Of a stretch of DNA of 64,000 nt, positions 33,899 through 42,828 are shown in pieces (the first letter of the stretch is position 1; the number at the start of each line of letters is the position of its first letter). The notes beneath the pieces are model-generated. The model did no database searches. It had not been told where the DNA came from and was given only the letters and a program-made list of their open reading frames with translations. The position numbers and the translations under genes are program-made. The stretch is from Clostridia bacterium (GTDB lineage: Bacteria > Bacillota > Clostridia > Christensenellales > Aristaeellaceae): the NCBI GenBank assembly GCA_017431005.1, contig JAFRLY010000024.1, forward strand, positions 25,860 through 89,859, given 5' to 3'.

Positions 33899-35827
33899 TC
33901 ATGGCTCATACTTCCAGTCCACCGCGAATACGGTGCCGCCTTTGTTCACATAATAATCCAGCTGCTGCATGCGGCTGTCGGCAGTGGAGCAGCGGTAACG
34001 GATAATCTTCGTTCCGTCCTCCTGCAGCCATATTTTCCCGGTTCCCTTGCCTGTATCGTACAAACCGCGGTTGCCGCTGGCGCTTTCCACCTGTCCCATG
34101 TCCCGGAATTTGCCGGTCACATAGGCTTCCGTGTCGCCGATATTTGTATTCCGGGGCAGCTTGAAGCCGCTCGTATTGGTCAGATAAAGCTCCACCAGCA
34201 TCCAGCCGCTGCGGGTCCTGTTCATAACGGCGTATCCCCAGCCGTATTCGTACCGGCGGCATTCGGAGTCGAACTCAGCTGACATATATTCCTCCGCCAG
34301 CGTACCTTCCCCGAATTCCTTCTGGAAATCCATCATGCCTGTCTGATTCAGGTTCAGTCCCTGGATGGGTTCCGTCATATCCCAGGCGGACAGCGGCCAG
34401 GGCTTTGCCTCTATCTTGTATTTGATTTCCATGGTTTTGCTGACCTTGTTGTAACGGTTTACCGCCACAGCCCTCAGGTCCACCCAGCCGGTGGGCAGCA
34501 CGATCGCCTCGCCGTTGTATATCGGGCTGTCCGCGTCCGGAACGGATCCGTCCACCGTGTAGTAGATCACGATGTCGCTGTCGTTCTCGTTATCCTTGCC
34601 GGGTTTCAGCTTCACCCGCTGACGCGTTTTATAGGTGTTCGGCGCCAGCGTGGCCCGAGGCATCTGCGGAGACGGCATGATGATCTTGTAGGTGCCCCGC
34701 AGCTCGTCGGAAACCAGTTCCCCGTTCACTGCCACTGCCCGCAGGTTGTGGATGCCTTCCTCCAGCAGGATTTCTTCCGTAAAGAGGGTGCCGCCGCTGG
34801 GCAGCTCCGCATTATCGTCAAAGGTATAGTAAACCTCAAATCCCTGGTAGGAGGTAATGGACAGTCTCCGCTTCGTCTCATAATAGCCGGCGATCGGCCA
34901 GACCTCCGGAGGCGCCGGCAGCAGGTCGCTCCGCTGGGTGGCAAAGCTGGAATCGCCTGTTTTTTCATAGGCGGTTTTCATCAGTTCTCCCGCTTTGGCC
35001 AGATCCCCGGGGTTCCTGTTGGTCCTGAGAATCCGGATGTGGTTCACATAGGCCTCAGTACGCGAAGGCGTTTCCGTATAGATCTTTTCATACAGCAGCG
35101 CCGCGTCATCCACCCGGCCGGCCGCCTCATAGGCGTTGCCAAGCAGCAGCAGGCCGTCCACATCGATAATTCCGGCGTCCTCGTCCTGCTTCCGCGCCAG
35201 CTCCATGCTGTCAATGGCCCGGAGAACGTCCCCCTCGTCCAGCTGTTCCTCCCCCACAGCCCAGAGCGCTGTGGAATTCGCCTTCTGCCCCAGCCGGACC
35301 AGCACGCGCTGGCCCATGTCGGTATACCGCAGGAAAGCCCAGCCGCCTGCCAGCGCAAATACCAGCACCACCGCTGATATGAAGATCGCTTTCACCCAGT
35401 TTACGCCGTGAACAGACCGATGATGGCTCTGTTCATACCGTTGGGCTGCCCGTTCCGCCTCTTCCTCCTGAAGATTGCTCTCGTCGTAAACCGGCCGGTA
35501 AAGCCGGTCGAATCCCTCCGGTTCGGAAGCTTCCTCCTGCTCTGCCTCTTCTGCGGGAATCATTTCCGGCTGAAGCTCCTCCTGCCGGTTCACCGGCGGA
35601 ACAGCGCCGGTCACGCTCTCCGCGGTCCGGCTGGCATCCCTGCGCCGTCTCCTGGGTTCCGGAGCGGCCGCCGGCTGACGGAGCGCGGCTTCCCGGGCGC
35701 GTTTGCCCTGACGGATGGCCTGGGCGCCTGTCTGCTTCTGCAGTCCTTCCACTGCCAGAACCTCCCCGCACTCCGGGCAGACGATTTCCTCTTTTTCAGA
35801 ATAATATCCGCATTTCGGGCACAGCAT
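33899..35827 (-). CDS. Zinc-ribbon membrane protein with chitobiase-C-like beta domains
   Basis: The protein has 642 residues. An N-terminal zinc ribbon (CPKC...CPEC, residues 3-23) is followed by a basic then acidic disordered region (30-145). One membrane helix (about 152-175, AIFISAVVLVFALAGGWAFL) and a TPR-like helical part with LLLLGNAYEAAGRVDDAALLY come next. Two chitobiase/hexosaminidase C-terminal-type beta domains follow: YYTFDDNAELPSGGTLFTEE and IYYTVDGSVPDADSPIYNGE. A C-terminal domain begins KPWPLSAWDM. It shares the zinc ribbon-disorder-helix-beta plan and the K-x-WPLSA motif with the protein at 27.4-29.1 kb. Start ATG 35825-35827 has GAGGTG upstream. It is last in an hslO-containing operon. 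Confidence 0.78.
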   Translation of the reverse strand: MLCPKCGYYSEKEEIVCPECGEVLAVEGLQKQTGAQAIRQGKRAREAALRQPAAAPEPRRRRRDASRTAESVTGAVPPVNRQEELQPEMIPAEEAEQEEASEPEGFDRLYRPVYDESNLQEEEAERAAQRYEQSHHRSVHGVNWVKAIFISAVVLVFALAGGWAFLRYTDMGQRVLVRLGQKANSTALWAVGEEQLDEGDVLRAIDSMELARKQDEDAGIIDVDGLLLLGNAYEAAGRVDDAALLYEKIYTETPSRTEAYVNHIRILRTNRNPGDLAKAGELMKTAYEKTGDSSFATQRSDLLPAPPEVWPIAGYYETKRRLSITSYQGFEVYYTFDDNAELPSGGTLFTEEILLEEGIHNLRAVAVNGELVSDELRGTYKIIMPSPQMPRATLAPNTYKTRQRVKLKPGKDNENDSDIVIYYTVDGSVPDADSPIYNGEAIVLPTGWVDLRAVAVNRYNKVSKTMEIKYKIEAKPWPLSAWDMTEPIQGLNLNQTGMMDFQKEFGEGTLAEEYMSAEFDSECRRYEYGWGYAVMNRTRSGWMLVELYLTNTSGFKLPRNTNIGDTEAYVTGKFRDMGQVESASGNRGLYDTGKGTGKIWLQEDGTKIIRYRCSTADSRMQQLDYYVNKGGTVFAVDWKYEP

Positions 35828-35861
35828 CCGTCTCACCTCACTTCCGCCGGTTCTGCATCAA

Positions 35862-36695
35862 TTACAAATCTGTTCCCTGAAGCGCCTCATACTCCGGATC
35901 GTTGTCAAATTCCCGCTCCGGGCAGACGCCGCCCAGCATTTCGATCGCGTTGCGGATTTCAATAAAGGTCAGATAGCTCAGATCCGGGTCCTCCGCCGCG
36001 GCCAGCAGCTCCGGCAGCGCACCGTCGTCCCCCAGCTTTGCCAGATATCCGGCAAACAGAGCCCGCTGCTCCTTCCGTTCCCGGAAAAGCTTCAGAGCCA
36101 GCCTGCTGATCTGCGCGTTCCCCGGGAAATGACTCAGCACCTCCATCAGCGCCTCCTGTCCGGCGGCATTGGCCTGTCCGAAAACCTGCAGAATGGGCTG
36201 CACCACCGCCTCGCCCATTTCCGTCAGGCTCTCCAGGGCGTGATCCTTCAGCTCATCCTTCGGAATCCGGTTCAGCTGCCAGTTGATGTACAGCATTTTG
36301 GGCAGCGTGCTTTCCATTTCCCGCAGCAGGGAGACAGCGATCATCCGGGCTTCATCCGGCGCTTCCTCGTCCTCAAGCAGCCGCAGCAGCCGCTTCTCAC
36401 AGGGCTTGCCCACGGTTGTAATCTGTTCCGGCAGCAGGTCCGGCACCGGCACGCCTTCCTCGCAGTATGCCCGCAGCCAGTCCACAAGCACCTTGGGATC
36501 CTCAAACTGCGTAAAGTATGATCCCGGCGTAACGCTGCCCAGCCAGGAGGCCCGGGTGTTCAGGAAGGCCATATAGATTCTTGGCAGGTCTTCCTCCATC
36601 TCGTCAAAATTCGCGTATTGATTCTGATGGGACTTCATCCACTCGGAAGTAAAATCCGCAAAATGCTCATCAAAGTTGATCAGCGGCATGTTCAT
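35862..36695 (-). CDS. HEAT-like helical repeat protein, unknown function
   Basis: This 277-residue cytoplasmic protein is largely helical. The second half shows HEAT/ARM-like repeats, for example ALESLTEMGEAVVQPILQVF, GQEALMEVLSHFPGN and LAKLGDDGALPELLAAAEDP. The N-terminal part (ADFTSEWMKSHQNQYANFDE) is unrelated to known enzymes. The ATG at 36695 overlaps the hslO stop by four bases (ATGA), which decides the start; an ATG at 36689 is possible. Its coupling to Hsp33 suggests a protein-binding or quality-control role, but that is inference only. Confidence 0.78.
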   Translation of the reverse strand: MNMPLINFDEHFADFTSEWMKSHQNQYANFDEMEEDLPRIYMAFLNTRASWLGSVTPGSYFTQFEDPKVLVDWLRAYCEEGVPVPDLLPEQITTVGKPCEKRLLRLLEDEEAPDEARMIAVSLLREMESTLPKMLYINWQLNRIPKDELKDHALESLTEMGEAVVQPILQVFGQANAAGQEALMEVLSHFPGNAQISRLALKLFRERKEQRALFAGYLAKLGDDGALPELLAAAEDPDLSYLTFIEIRNAIEMLGGVCPEREFDNDPEYEALQGTDL

Positions 36696-37615
36696 TCCTG
36701 TTCTTCCCCCTTATCGGCAGCTCTTTCCAGCAGCTGGCGCAGCTCCTCAGTTGTAAAGAAATACTGGCTGTGGCAGAAGTGGCATCCCAGCTCCGCGCCC
36801 TGATCCTCGTCGATCAGGCTCTGCAGATCCTTTCTGCCCAGGGATACCAGCGCCCGCTCCATCCGGTCTCTGGAGCAGGTACACCGGTAGGCGATGGGCG
36901 TCCTCTCCAGAATCCGGGGTTCCATGCCCCGGAACCAGTCCCGGCACAGCTGCTCAGGATCCGCGAAGGTCAGCTCCCGGCTGATGTCCGCGAACATGGG
37001 GCTGCGCAGTTCCAGCTGGTCAATGATCTCATCCGGGCATCCGGGCAGCGGCTGAATCAGCAGCCCGCCGGCCTTCAGCACTGAGTTTCCGCTGACCAGC
37101 ACGCCCAGCGCCACGAGGCTGGGCTGCTGCTCCGACACGGTGAAGTAGTTGGCGAAGTCCATGGCAATCTCGCCGCTGACGATTTCGCTCTGCCCGATAT
37201 AATTCTTTTTCAGTCCCAGGTCCTTGATCACGCTCATCCGGCCGGTATGTCCCACAGCGCTGCCGACGTCCAGCTTTCCGTCCTCCCGCAGCGGCAGCTC
37301 CACCCGGGGATCATCCGCGCAGGCGCGGACAAATCCGTGATCCGCCACCGCGATCAGGGTGCCCATGGGGCCGTCACCTTTCAGGGAAACGGTCACCGAT
37401 TCCTCTTCCCCCTTCATCATGATGCCCAGCATCACCGTGCCGGTCATCAGTCTGCCGAGGGCCGCGGTGCAGACCGGCGTGCTGCCGTGGATATCGGCGC
37501 ACCGCTGCACCGTATTGGTTGTTTCGCAAAGCATCACCCGCACCTGGCCGCTGCACAGATCAATCTGCAGCATTTCATCCCGGGCCGGTGTTTCCATTCG
37601 TTCTTTCTGATTCAT
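36692..37615 (-). CDS. hslO: Hsp33 redox-regulated chaperone
   Basis: This 307-residue holdase is activated by oxidation. The C-terminal zinc switch is present as C-x-C (CTC, about residue 246) and C-x-x-C (CHFC, about 279). The N-terminal segments (TGTVMLGIMMKGEEESVTV, GNSVLKAGGLLIQPLPGCPDE) are typical of Hsp33. In the reduced state zinc is bound; peroxide plus heat causes disulphide formation and unfolding of the linker. Start 37615 has only a weak ribosome-binding site, and an ATG at 37597 is possible. It couples (ATGA) to the HEAT-like gene. A methyltransferase lies upstream in the same direction. Confidence 0.95.
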   Translation of the reverse strand: MNQKERMETPARDEMLQIDLCSGQVRVMLCETTNTVQRCADIHGSTPVCTAALGRLMTGTVMLGIMMKGEEESVTVSLKGDGPMGTLIAVADHGFVRACADDPRVELPLREDGKLDVGSAVGHTGRMSVIKDLGLKKNYIGQSEIVSGEIAMDFANYFTVSEQQPSLVALGVLVSGNSVLKAGGLLIQPLPGCPDEIIDQLELRSPMFADISRELTFADPEQLCRDWFRGMEPRILERTPIAYRCTCSRDRMERALVSLGRKDLQSLIDEDQGAELGCHFCHSQYFFTTEELRQLLERAADKGEEQE

Positions 37616-37672
37616 CCTGATTTTTTCCGTATCCTTTCCCTCACGGTACGCAGCGGGTGTCGCCGCTGTCCC

Positions 37673-38425
37673 TTATTCCTCCTCCGGCGGGCGGGAGGCT
37701 GCCACATGCCAGCGCTGATTGTTTTCCCCCGCGGCATTCAGGGAATGGTCCCCGTAGAAGCATACCGCGCGGAAGCCGGCCTTCCACAGCAGCTCCTTCA
37801 TCGTCTGCATGTCCCAGGCCCGCTGCTTCTGATGCTCCTCCATCCGGCGGTATCTGTCATCCTGCTCCCGCAGGAAAAAGCAAAGGTCCAGGCTCACCGT
37901 CCGGCTTTTTTCATGCCATGTGTTTGTCCAGAGATAGGTGATGTTCTCCCGGTCCTCCCACAGCAGGCTGCTGCACAGGGTATCCCGCAGCTTGTGCGGC
38001 GTGGAAACGTCGAAAATCAGCGCGCCGCCGGGACGTATGGACCTGTGCGCCGCCCGGAAAAAGCTCAGCAGATCCTCCTCCGTCAGCAGATAGTTCACCC
38101 CGTCGCAGGTGGCCAGCACCGCGTCCATCGGGCGGTGCAGGTTCAGCGCCTTCATATCCTGCTGCACAAAGGGAATCGCGATTCCCTGCTTCCGGGATTT
38201 CTGGGCCGCCTGCCACAGCATTTCCCGGCTCAGATCCACCCCGGTCATCCGGAACCCCCGGCGGTACAGCGGCAGTGTCAGACTGCCGGTTCCGCAGGCG
38301 CATTCGCATATTTTCCCGCCGCGGATCCCATAAATGGACAGAAGCCTGCAGTAGTAATCTGCCCAGGCTTCATAGTCCACGTCATTCATCAATTCGTCGT
38401 AGATTTCGGCAAACCCCTGATACAT
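37673..38425 (-). CDS. Class I SAM-dependent methyltransferase
   Basis: This 250-residue protein has the SAM-binding motif I in CECACGTGSLTLPL, an acidic residue after it (GVDLSREML), and motif II around DAVLATCDGVNYLL. The C-terminal half carries WTNTWHEKSRTVSLDLCF, which occurs in the Methyltransf_25 class often annotated as cyclopropane-fatty-acid or ubiquinone-type methyltransferase-like. The substrate is unknown. Start ATG 38423-38425 lies two bases after the DUF624-like stop, so they are translated together. It is cytoplasmic. Confidence 0.87.
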   Translation of the reverse strand: MYQGFAEIYDELMNDVDYEAWADYYCRLLSIYGIRGGKICECACGTGSLTLPLYRRGFRMTGVDLSREMLWQAAQKSRKQGIAIPFVQQDMKALNLHRPMDAVLATCDGVNYLLTEEDLLSFFRAAHRSIRPGGALIFDVSTPHKLRDTLCSSLLWEDRENITYLWTNTWHEKSRTVSLDLCFFLREQDDRYRRMEEHQKQRAWDMQTMKELLWKAGFRAVCFYGDHSLNAAGENNQRWHVAASRPPEEE

Positions 38426-38427
38426 GC

Positions 38428-39471
38428 TTACGCTTCCCCGTTTTCCGTTCCGTCGTTCCGGAGGTCTTCGTCGTCCTCGTCGTCGTCATCCTCCGGATCC
38501 CGGAGACCCTTGTTGATCTTGACGCCTTCCATCCGGGAATTGATAAACTTGTCAAAGACCGCATTGGTATAGCTGGCGGTCACAAAGCGGCTGATACCGA
38601 AACCGATCAGGATATACCAGGCGCCCAGGAACAGAATTCCGTAAATGGGATTCCAGAGGAATGCGACCGCGAAGCTGATCAGCGCTGGCACGCAGTGCAG
38701 CAGGCGGATGCCGACGCTCATGGGCAGCCGGGCCACCGCCAGCAGCAGACCGTTCCGCAGCAGATCCCGGAACTTCAGCTCATAGCTCACCTGCAGCGGA
38801 TGCATATAGGTGATCGCCAGGCTCCAGAGGATCACGATCATCAGAACCAGCACCTGCGGAACCACCATCAGGGCGTTGGTCCGCGCCATATCTCCGTAGA
38901 AGCGCCATCCCACGTAAGCCAGCAGCGGCAGCACGGAGGTGATGCAGCTCAGCAGCAGGGAATGCTTCCAGTTTTCCTTCACCGCGTCCTTGAAATCACT
39001 CCAGATGAAGGCATGCTCATCTCTTGCCCAGTTCCGGGTCACATAGCAGAATCCGGCGGTGAAGGGCCCCGTGATGGCAATGCACGGAATCATCCAGATC
39101 AGCATCCGGAAGATTGTGCTGTTCAGAATCGCCGCAAGGTCTGCCTCCTCCAGCGCCTTCCGCTGCTCCTCTGTCAGGGTGGGGGCTTCCCCTTCCCCGG
39201 CGTTTGCCTGCAGATATTCCTCCAGCGTGCCCTCCTTGGCGGCCAGAATCATGTTGGCGCCCTGCAGGATGTTGAAGGTGTTCGTGGCCAGAACGATCAT
39301 CAGGGGAATGAAAACCAGCATGTACAGCAGATTCAGCCGGCACAGGGCACTGAGGCGGGTCCGCAGCGTATCCCAGAAAAGCTGCCATCTGGTTTCAGGC
39401 ATATCCTCTTTCCGGAAATCACCCTTGCCGCTTTTTCCGTAGTAATAGTTGTTCATCATCCGTCCGAACAT
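38428..39471 (-). CDS. DUF624 (YesL)-like membrane protein
   Basis: This 347-residue protein has about six membrane helices. The region from about 125 to 320 (WMIPCIAITGPFTAGFCYVTRNWARDEHAFIWSDF) matches DUF624/YesL-type proteins. An acidic cytoplasmic tail (RDPEDDDDEDDEDLRNDG) ends the protein. YesL homologues are linked to carbohydrate uptake in some Bacilli, but the function is not established. Upstream, 82 bp away, lies the phosphohexomutase gene; a 14-bp-stem hairpin (39512-39544) separates them. Confidence 0.75.
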   Translation of the reverse strand: MFGRMMNNYYYGKSGKGDFRKEDMPETRWQLFWDTLRTRLSALCRLNLLYMLVFIPLMIVLATNTFNILQGANMILAAKEGTLEEYLQANAGEGEAPTLTEEQRKALEEADLAAILNSTIFRMLIWMIPCIAITGPFTAGFCYVTRNWARDEHAFIWSDFKDAVKENWKHSLLLSCITSVLPLLAYVGWRFYGDMARTNALMVVPQVLVLMIVILWSLAITYMHPLQVSYELKFRDLLRNGLLLAVARLPMSVGIRLLHCVPALISFAVAFLWNPIYGILFLGAWYILIGFGISRFVTASYTNAVFDKFINSRMEGVKINKGLRDPEDDDDEDDEDLRNDGTENGEA

Positions 39472-39511
39472 ACTGATCTTCTCCCTTATTTAAAAAATCC
39501 GGTGTAAATCT

Positions 39512-39544
39512 GCGGCAGGATATCCTCCCGGGATATCCTGCCGC
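39512..39544. other. Perfect 14-bp-stem hairpin between co-directional genes
   Basis: GCGGCAGGATATCC pairs with GGATATCCTGCCGC around TCCCG. It lies ten bases after the mutase stop (minus strand). No T-run follows, so it is either a weak terminator or an mRNA stability hairpin. Confidence 0.65.
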
Positions 39545-39553
39545 GATCAATGA

Positions 39554-41275
39554 TTATCCGTTCAGCAAGGCTTTGCTGGCCTCGCCCAGTTCCCTGTTCA
39601 GGGCTTCGGCCGCCGCCTTGTCCGGGGCGTTGGTGTTGACGTAAAGCTTGATCTTGGGCTCCGTGCCGGAAGGCCGTACGCATACCCAGCAGCCCTTCTC
39701 CAGTTCAAAGTACAGCACATCGGAGGTGGGCAGCCCTGTCGGCTCTTCCCTGCCGTCCGCCGTGCGGATCCCCTTCAGGTAGTCCCGCACTGCTGTCACC
39801 TTCATGCCCGCAATTTCCTTCGGCGGGTTTGTCCGCAGGCCGGCCATGATTTCCTTCATCTTTGTCAGGCCGTCCTTGCCGGGCAGCGTGGTGGAAACCA
39901 CGTTCTCCACGAAGTAGCCGTACTTTTTGAAGATCTCCTGCACCTTGTCGTACAGCGTGATGCCCTCTGCCATGCAGGCGCAGGCCACCTCGCTGATCAG
40001 CAGGCTGGCGTTGACGCCGTCCTTGTCCCGTACGAAGGTGCTGCTCAGGAAGCCGTAGCTCTCCTCAAAGCCGAACAGGAAGGTGTGGTCTCCCTTGTCC
40101 ATGAACTGCTGAATTTTCTCGCCGATGAACTTGAATCCGGTCAGGGTTTCAAACATGGTCACGCCGAAGCTTTCGCAGATGCGGTTGGCCAGGCTGGTGC
40201 TGACGATGCTCTTGACCGCCGCGCCGTCCTTCGGCAGGGTTCCCGCCTTCTGCTTGCTGGACAGGATATAGTACAGCAGCACGCAGCCGATCTGGTTGCC
40301 GGTCAGCAGATGCCATTCGCCCGCTCCGTCCTTCACCGCAACGCCCAGACGGTCGCAGTCCGGATCCGTGGCGAAAATCACGCTGGCGCCGACCTCCTCA
40401 GCCAGCTTAAAAGCCAGGGTGTAGGCGCCGGGATCCTCCGGATTCGGCACCTTGACAGTGCTGAAATTCGGATCCGGCAGCTCCTGTTCCTTCACAACCG
40501 CCACGTTGGTCAGGCCGATCTCCTTCAGCACCCGGCGCACCGGCACGTTGCCGCTGCCGTGAATGGGGGTGTAAACGATGTTCAGCTTGGGGCCTTCCGT
40601 CCGCAGCAGATCCGGATTGATGCTCAGCGTCTTGACCTGGGCGATGTAGTCATCGTCGACTTCCTTGTTGCCGATGATCTTCAGCAGGCCCTTGTCGAGG
40701 GCTTCCTGCTCGTCCATCAGTCTGCAGTCCGTGTATTTTGTGGCCCGGATCACCTGGGTGATGCCTTCAGCCGTCTCGGGGCCCACCTGGGCGCCGTCCT
40801 CGCCGTAGACCTTGTAGCCGTTGTACTGGGGCGGATTGTGGCTCGCGGTGATCACGATGCCGGCAATCGCGTGCAGATGGCGCACCGCGTAGCTGAGGAT
40901 CGGCACGGGGCGCAGCGCGTCAAACAGGCAGGCGGGTACGCCCTCGGCGCAGAGCACGAGAGCCGCGTCCTTCGCGAACTCAGCGCTGCAGCGGCGGCTG
41001 TCGTAGGCGATGACCACGCCGCGCTTCGCCTCTTCCGGATTCTTCAGCAGATGGCCGGCCAGGCCCTTCGTGGCCCGGCGTACGTTGTATTTGTTCATCC
41101 GGTTCATTCCGGCGCCGAGCACCCCGCGCATGCCGGCGGTGCCGAAGCTCAGCTCCGTGTAAAACCGGTCCTCAATTTCCTTCTCGTCTCCCCGGATGGC
41201 CTCAAGCTCTTTGACTGTTTCCTTGTCTTCCGCGAAATCCTTCAGCCACTGTTCATAGTTTTCGTGAATTGTCAT
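39554..41275 (-). CDS. Alpha-phosphohexomutase (phosphoglucomutase/phosphomannomutase)
   Basis: This 573-residue enzyme interconverts hexose 1- and 6-phosphates. The active-site Ser145 is in TASHNPPQYNG, the Mg2+ loop is ATDPDCDRLGVAV, and the sugar-binding loop FGFEESYGF is present. The C-terminal phosphate-binding motif RPSGTEPKIKLYV completes the four-domain fold. Length matches the PgcA/phospho-sugar mutase type of Firmicutes. I chose ATG 41273-41275 (AAAGGCGG upstream); the 15-residue longer form begins in a basic leader without support. The product supplies UDP-sugars for wall polymers or glycogen. It is monocistronic or first in the downstream methyltransferase operon. Confidence 0.95.
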   Translation of the reverse strand: MTIHENYEQWLKDFAEDKETVKELEAIRGDEKEIEDRFYTELSFGTAGMRGVLGAGMNRMNKYNVRRATKGLAGHLLKNPEEAKRGVVIAYDSRRCSAEFAKDAALVLCAEGVPACLFDALRPVPILSYAVRHLHAIAGIVITASHNPPQYNGYKVYGEDGAQVGPETAEGITQVIRATKYTDCRLMDEQEALDKGLLKIIGNKEVDDDYIAQVKTLSINPDLLRTEGPKLNIVYTPIHGSGNVPVRRVLKEIGLTNVAVVKEQELPDPNFSTVKVPNPEDPGAYTLAFKLAEEVGASVIFATDPDCDRLGVAVKDGAGEWHLLTGNQIGCVLLYYILSSKQKAGTLPKDGAAVKSIVSTSLANRICESFGVTMFETLTGFKFIGEKIQQFMDKGDHTFLFGFEESYGFLSSTFVRDKDGVNASLLISEVACACMAEGITLYDKVQEIFKKYGYFVENVVSTTLPGKDGLTKMKEIMAGLRTNPPKEIAGMKVTAVRDYLKGIRTADGREEPTGLPTSDVLYFELEKGCWVCVRPSGTEPKIKLYVNTNAPDKAAAEALNRELGEASKALLNG

Positions 41276-41367
41276 AACCAGACCGCCTTTCTTTGTCTGT
41301 TGTCTCCGGAGGGTATACACGTAATATAGCTATTATAGAAGTTTTCCCGTCTTTTGGCAAGAACCTG

Positions 41368-41739
41368 TCACCCTTCCGCCGGGCTTTCGCGTACGCAGAC
41401 AGCCCCCGCCATGCCGCCGTCGTGGCTGATGCTCAGCAGGAAGCGGTCGCTGCCCGCCAGCTCCGCGGCCCGGCCGGACAGCCGGTACGCCGGGCAGCCC
41501 TCGGCGTCGTGGATGATTTCCACCTCCCGCAGCTCAAAGGCGATGCCGGTGCCCAGCGCCTTGGCAAAGGCTTCCTTGGCGGCGAACAGGCCGGCCAGGC
41601 TCTGTCCGGCGCTCCGTCCGCGCTTCCTGACGTAAGCCGCTTCCGCTTCGGTGAAATACCGTTTCAGGAATCTCTCATCCTCCGCCCTCGGCACCATGCG
41701 GGCCACCTCGCACAGATCCAGTCCGATTCCCCGTATCAT
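41368..41739 (-). CDS. acpS: Holo-[acyl-carrier-protein] synthase
   Basis: This 123-residue enzyme transfers 4'-phosphopantetheine from CoA to acyl carrier protein. The N-terminal motif GIGLDLCEVARM holds the Mg2+-binding Asp, and FAAKEAFAKALGTGI is the conserved W/F-A-x-K-E-A motif. Size and order fit AcpS. The ATG at 41737-41739 is chosen because GGGAGG lies upstream; a longer ATG at 41835 would add 32 basic residues unlike the family. The divergent MoxR promoter is 80 bp away. Cytoplasmic, fatty-acid synthesis. Confidence 0.94.
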   Translation of the reverse strand: MIRGIGLDLCEVARMVPRAEDERFLKRYFTEAEAAYVRKRGRSAGQSLAGLFAAKEAFAKALGTGIAFELREVEIIHDAEGCPAYRLSGRAAELAGSDRFLLSISHDGGMAGAVCVRESPAEG

Positions 41740-41819
41740 AGCCTGCCTCCCGTTCCGTTTCCGCCTGTCCGGAGCGGCCTTTCCGCCGCTTTCCGTCCCT
41801 GTCCCCATTCTACCATGCC

Positions 41820-41848
41820 TTGCGTGTTTTCTCAATCACAGGTATAAT
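41820..41848 (+). promoter_or_regulatory. Promoter of the MoxR operon
   Basis: TTGCGT (41820-41825), a 17-base spacer and TATAAT (41843-41848) lie upstream of GGGAGG (41869-41874) and the ATG at 41884. Confidence 0.75.
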
Positions 41849-41883
41849 AATCAGCATATCCGGATAACGGGAGGTTGATTCCC

Positions 41884-42828
41884 ATGCTGAACCCTGGTCA
41901 TATGCTTCTCGCGCTTCAGCAGGCAGTGGGCAAAGCCATTGTCGGCAAGGAGGAAGCGATTGAATACGCGTTGATCGCCCTGCTCTGCAAGGGCCATGTG
42001 CTGATTGAGGATGTGCCCGGTGTCGGAAAGACAACGCTGGCCAGCGCCCTGGCCCGTTCCCTGGACTGTTCGTTCCGGCGCATTCAGTTTACCCCGGACC
42101 TGATGCCCTCGGACGTTACCGGTTTCACCCTGGTGAATTTCAAAACCGGGGAGATGGAATATAAGGAAGGCGCCGTCATGAGCCAGATCGTTCTGGCGGA
42201 CGAGATCAACCGCACCAGCCCCAAAACCCAGTCCGCCCTTCTGGAGGTCATGGAGGAGCATCAGGTAACGGTGGACGGTGTCACCCATCCCCTGCCCAGG
42301 CCCTTTATCGTGCTGGCCACCCAGAACCCCAGCGAGTTTGTGGGAACCTATCCCCTGCCCGAGGCGCAGGTGGACCGGTTCTTCCTGCGCATCTCCATCG
42401 GTTATCCCACCGTGGAGCAGGAAATGGACGTGCTGGAGCGCTATTCCGGTTCCGTCCGCCCCATGACCACGATTGAGCCTGTCTGCACGGCCCAGGATAT
42501 TCTGGCCATGCAGGAAGAGGTCACCCGCGTCTACTGTTCTCCTGAGGTCCGGTCCTATGTGGCCACGCTGGCTGCCGCCACCCGGAAGGATCCGGCCTTC
42601 CAGCTCGGCGCCTCCACCCGGGCCGCCATCGCGCTGATTCACGGCGCGCAGGCCTGCGCGCTGCTGGATAACCGGGACTTCATCCTGCCGGAGGATGTCC
42701 AGCATATGTTCCTGCCGGTCATGGCGCACCGGATGGTGCTCTCCCCTGAAGCCCGCATGAAGGGCATCGCCCCTGAACAGGTGCTGCTCACCCTGCTGCA
42801 GAACACCTCTGTGCCGATCAAGCTATGA
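41884..42828 (+). CDS. MoxR-family AAA+ ATPase
   Basis: This 314-residue MoxR/RavA-type ATPase acts as a chaperone, often for partner proteins encoded next to it. It has Walker A GVGKTTLASALARS, Walker B VLADEINRT and the sensor-like segment ATQNPSEFVGTYPLPEAQVD. The ATG at 41884 has GGGAGG nine bases upstream; an in-frame TTG at 41875 is too close to it. The stop overlaps the DUF58 start (ATGA). In this widespread arrangement MoxR-DUF58-transglutaminase systems are linked to envelope processes. Confidence 0.95.
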   Translation: MLNPGHMLLALQQAVGKAIVGKEEAIEYALIALLCKGHVLIEDVPGVGKTTLASALARSLDCSFRRIQFTPDLMPSDVTGFTLVNFKTGEMEYKEGAVMSQIVLADEINRTSPKTQSALLEVMEEHQVTVDGVTHPLPRPFIVLATQNPSEFVGTYPLPEAQVDRFFLRISIGYPTVEQEMDVLERYSGSVRPMTTIEPVCTAQDILAMQEEVTRVYCSPEVRSYVATLAAATRKDPAFQLGASTRAAIALIHGAQACALLDNRDFILPEDVQHMFLPVMAHRMVLSPEARMKGIAPEQVLLTLLQNTSVPIKL

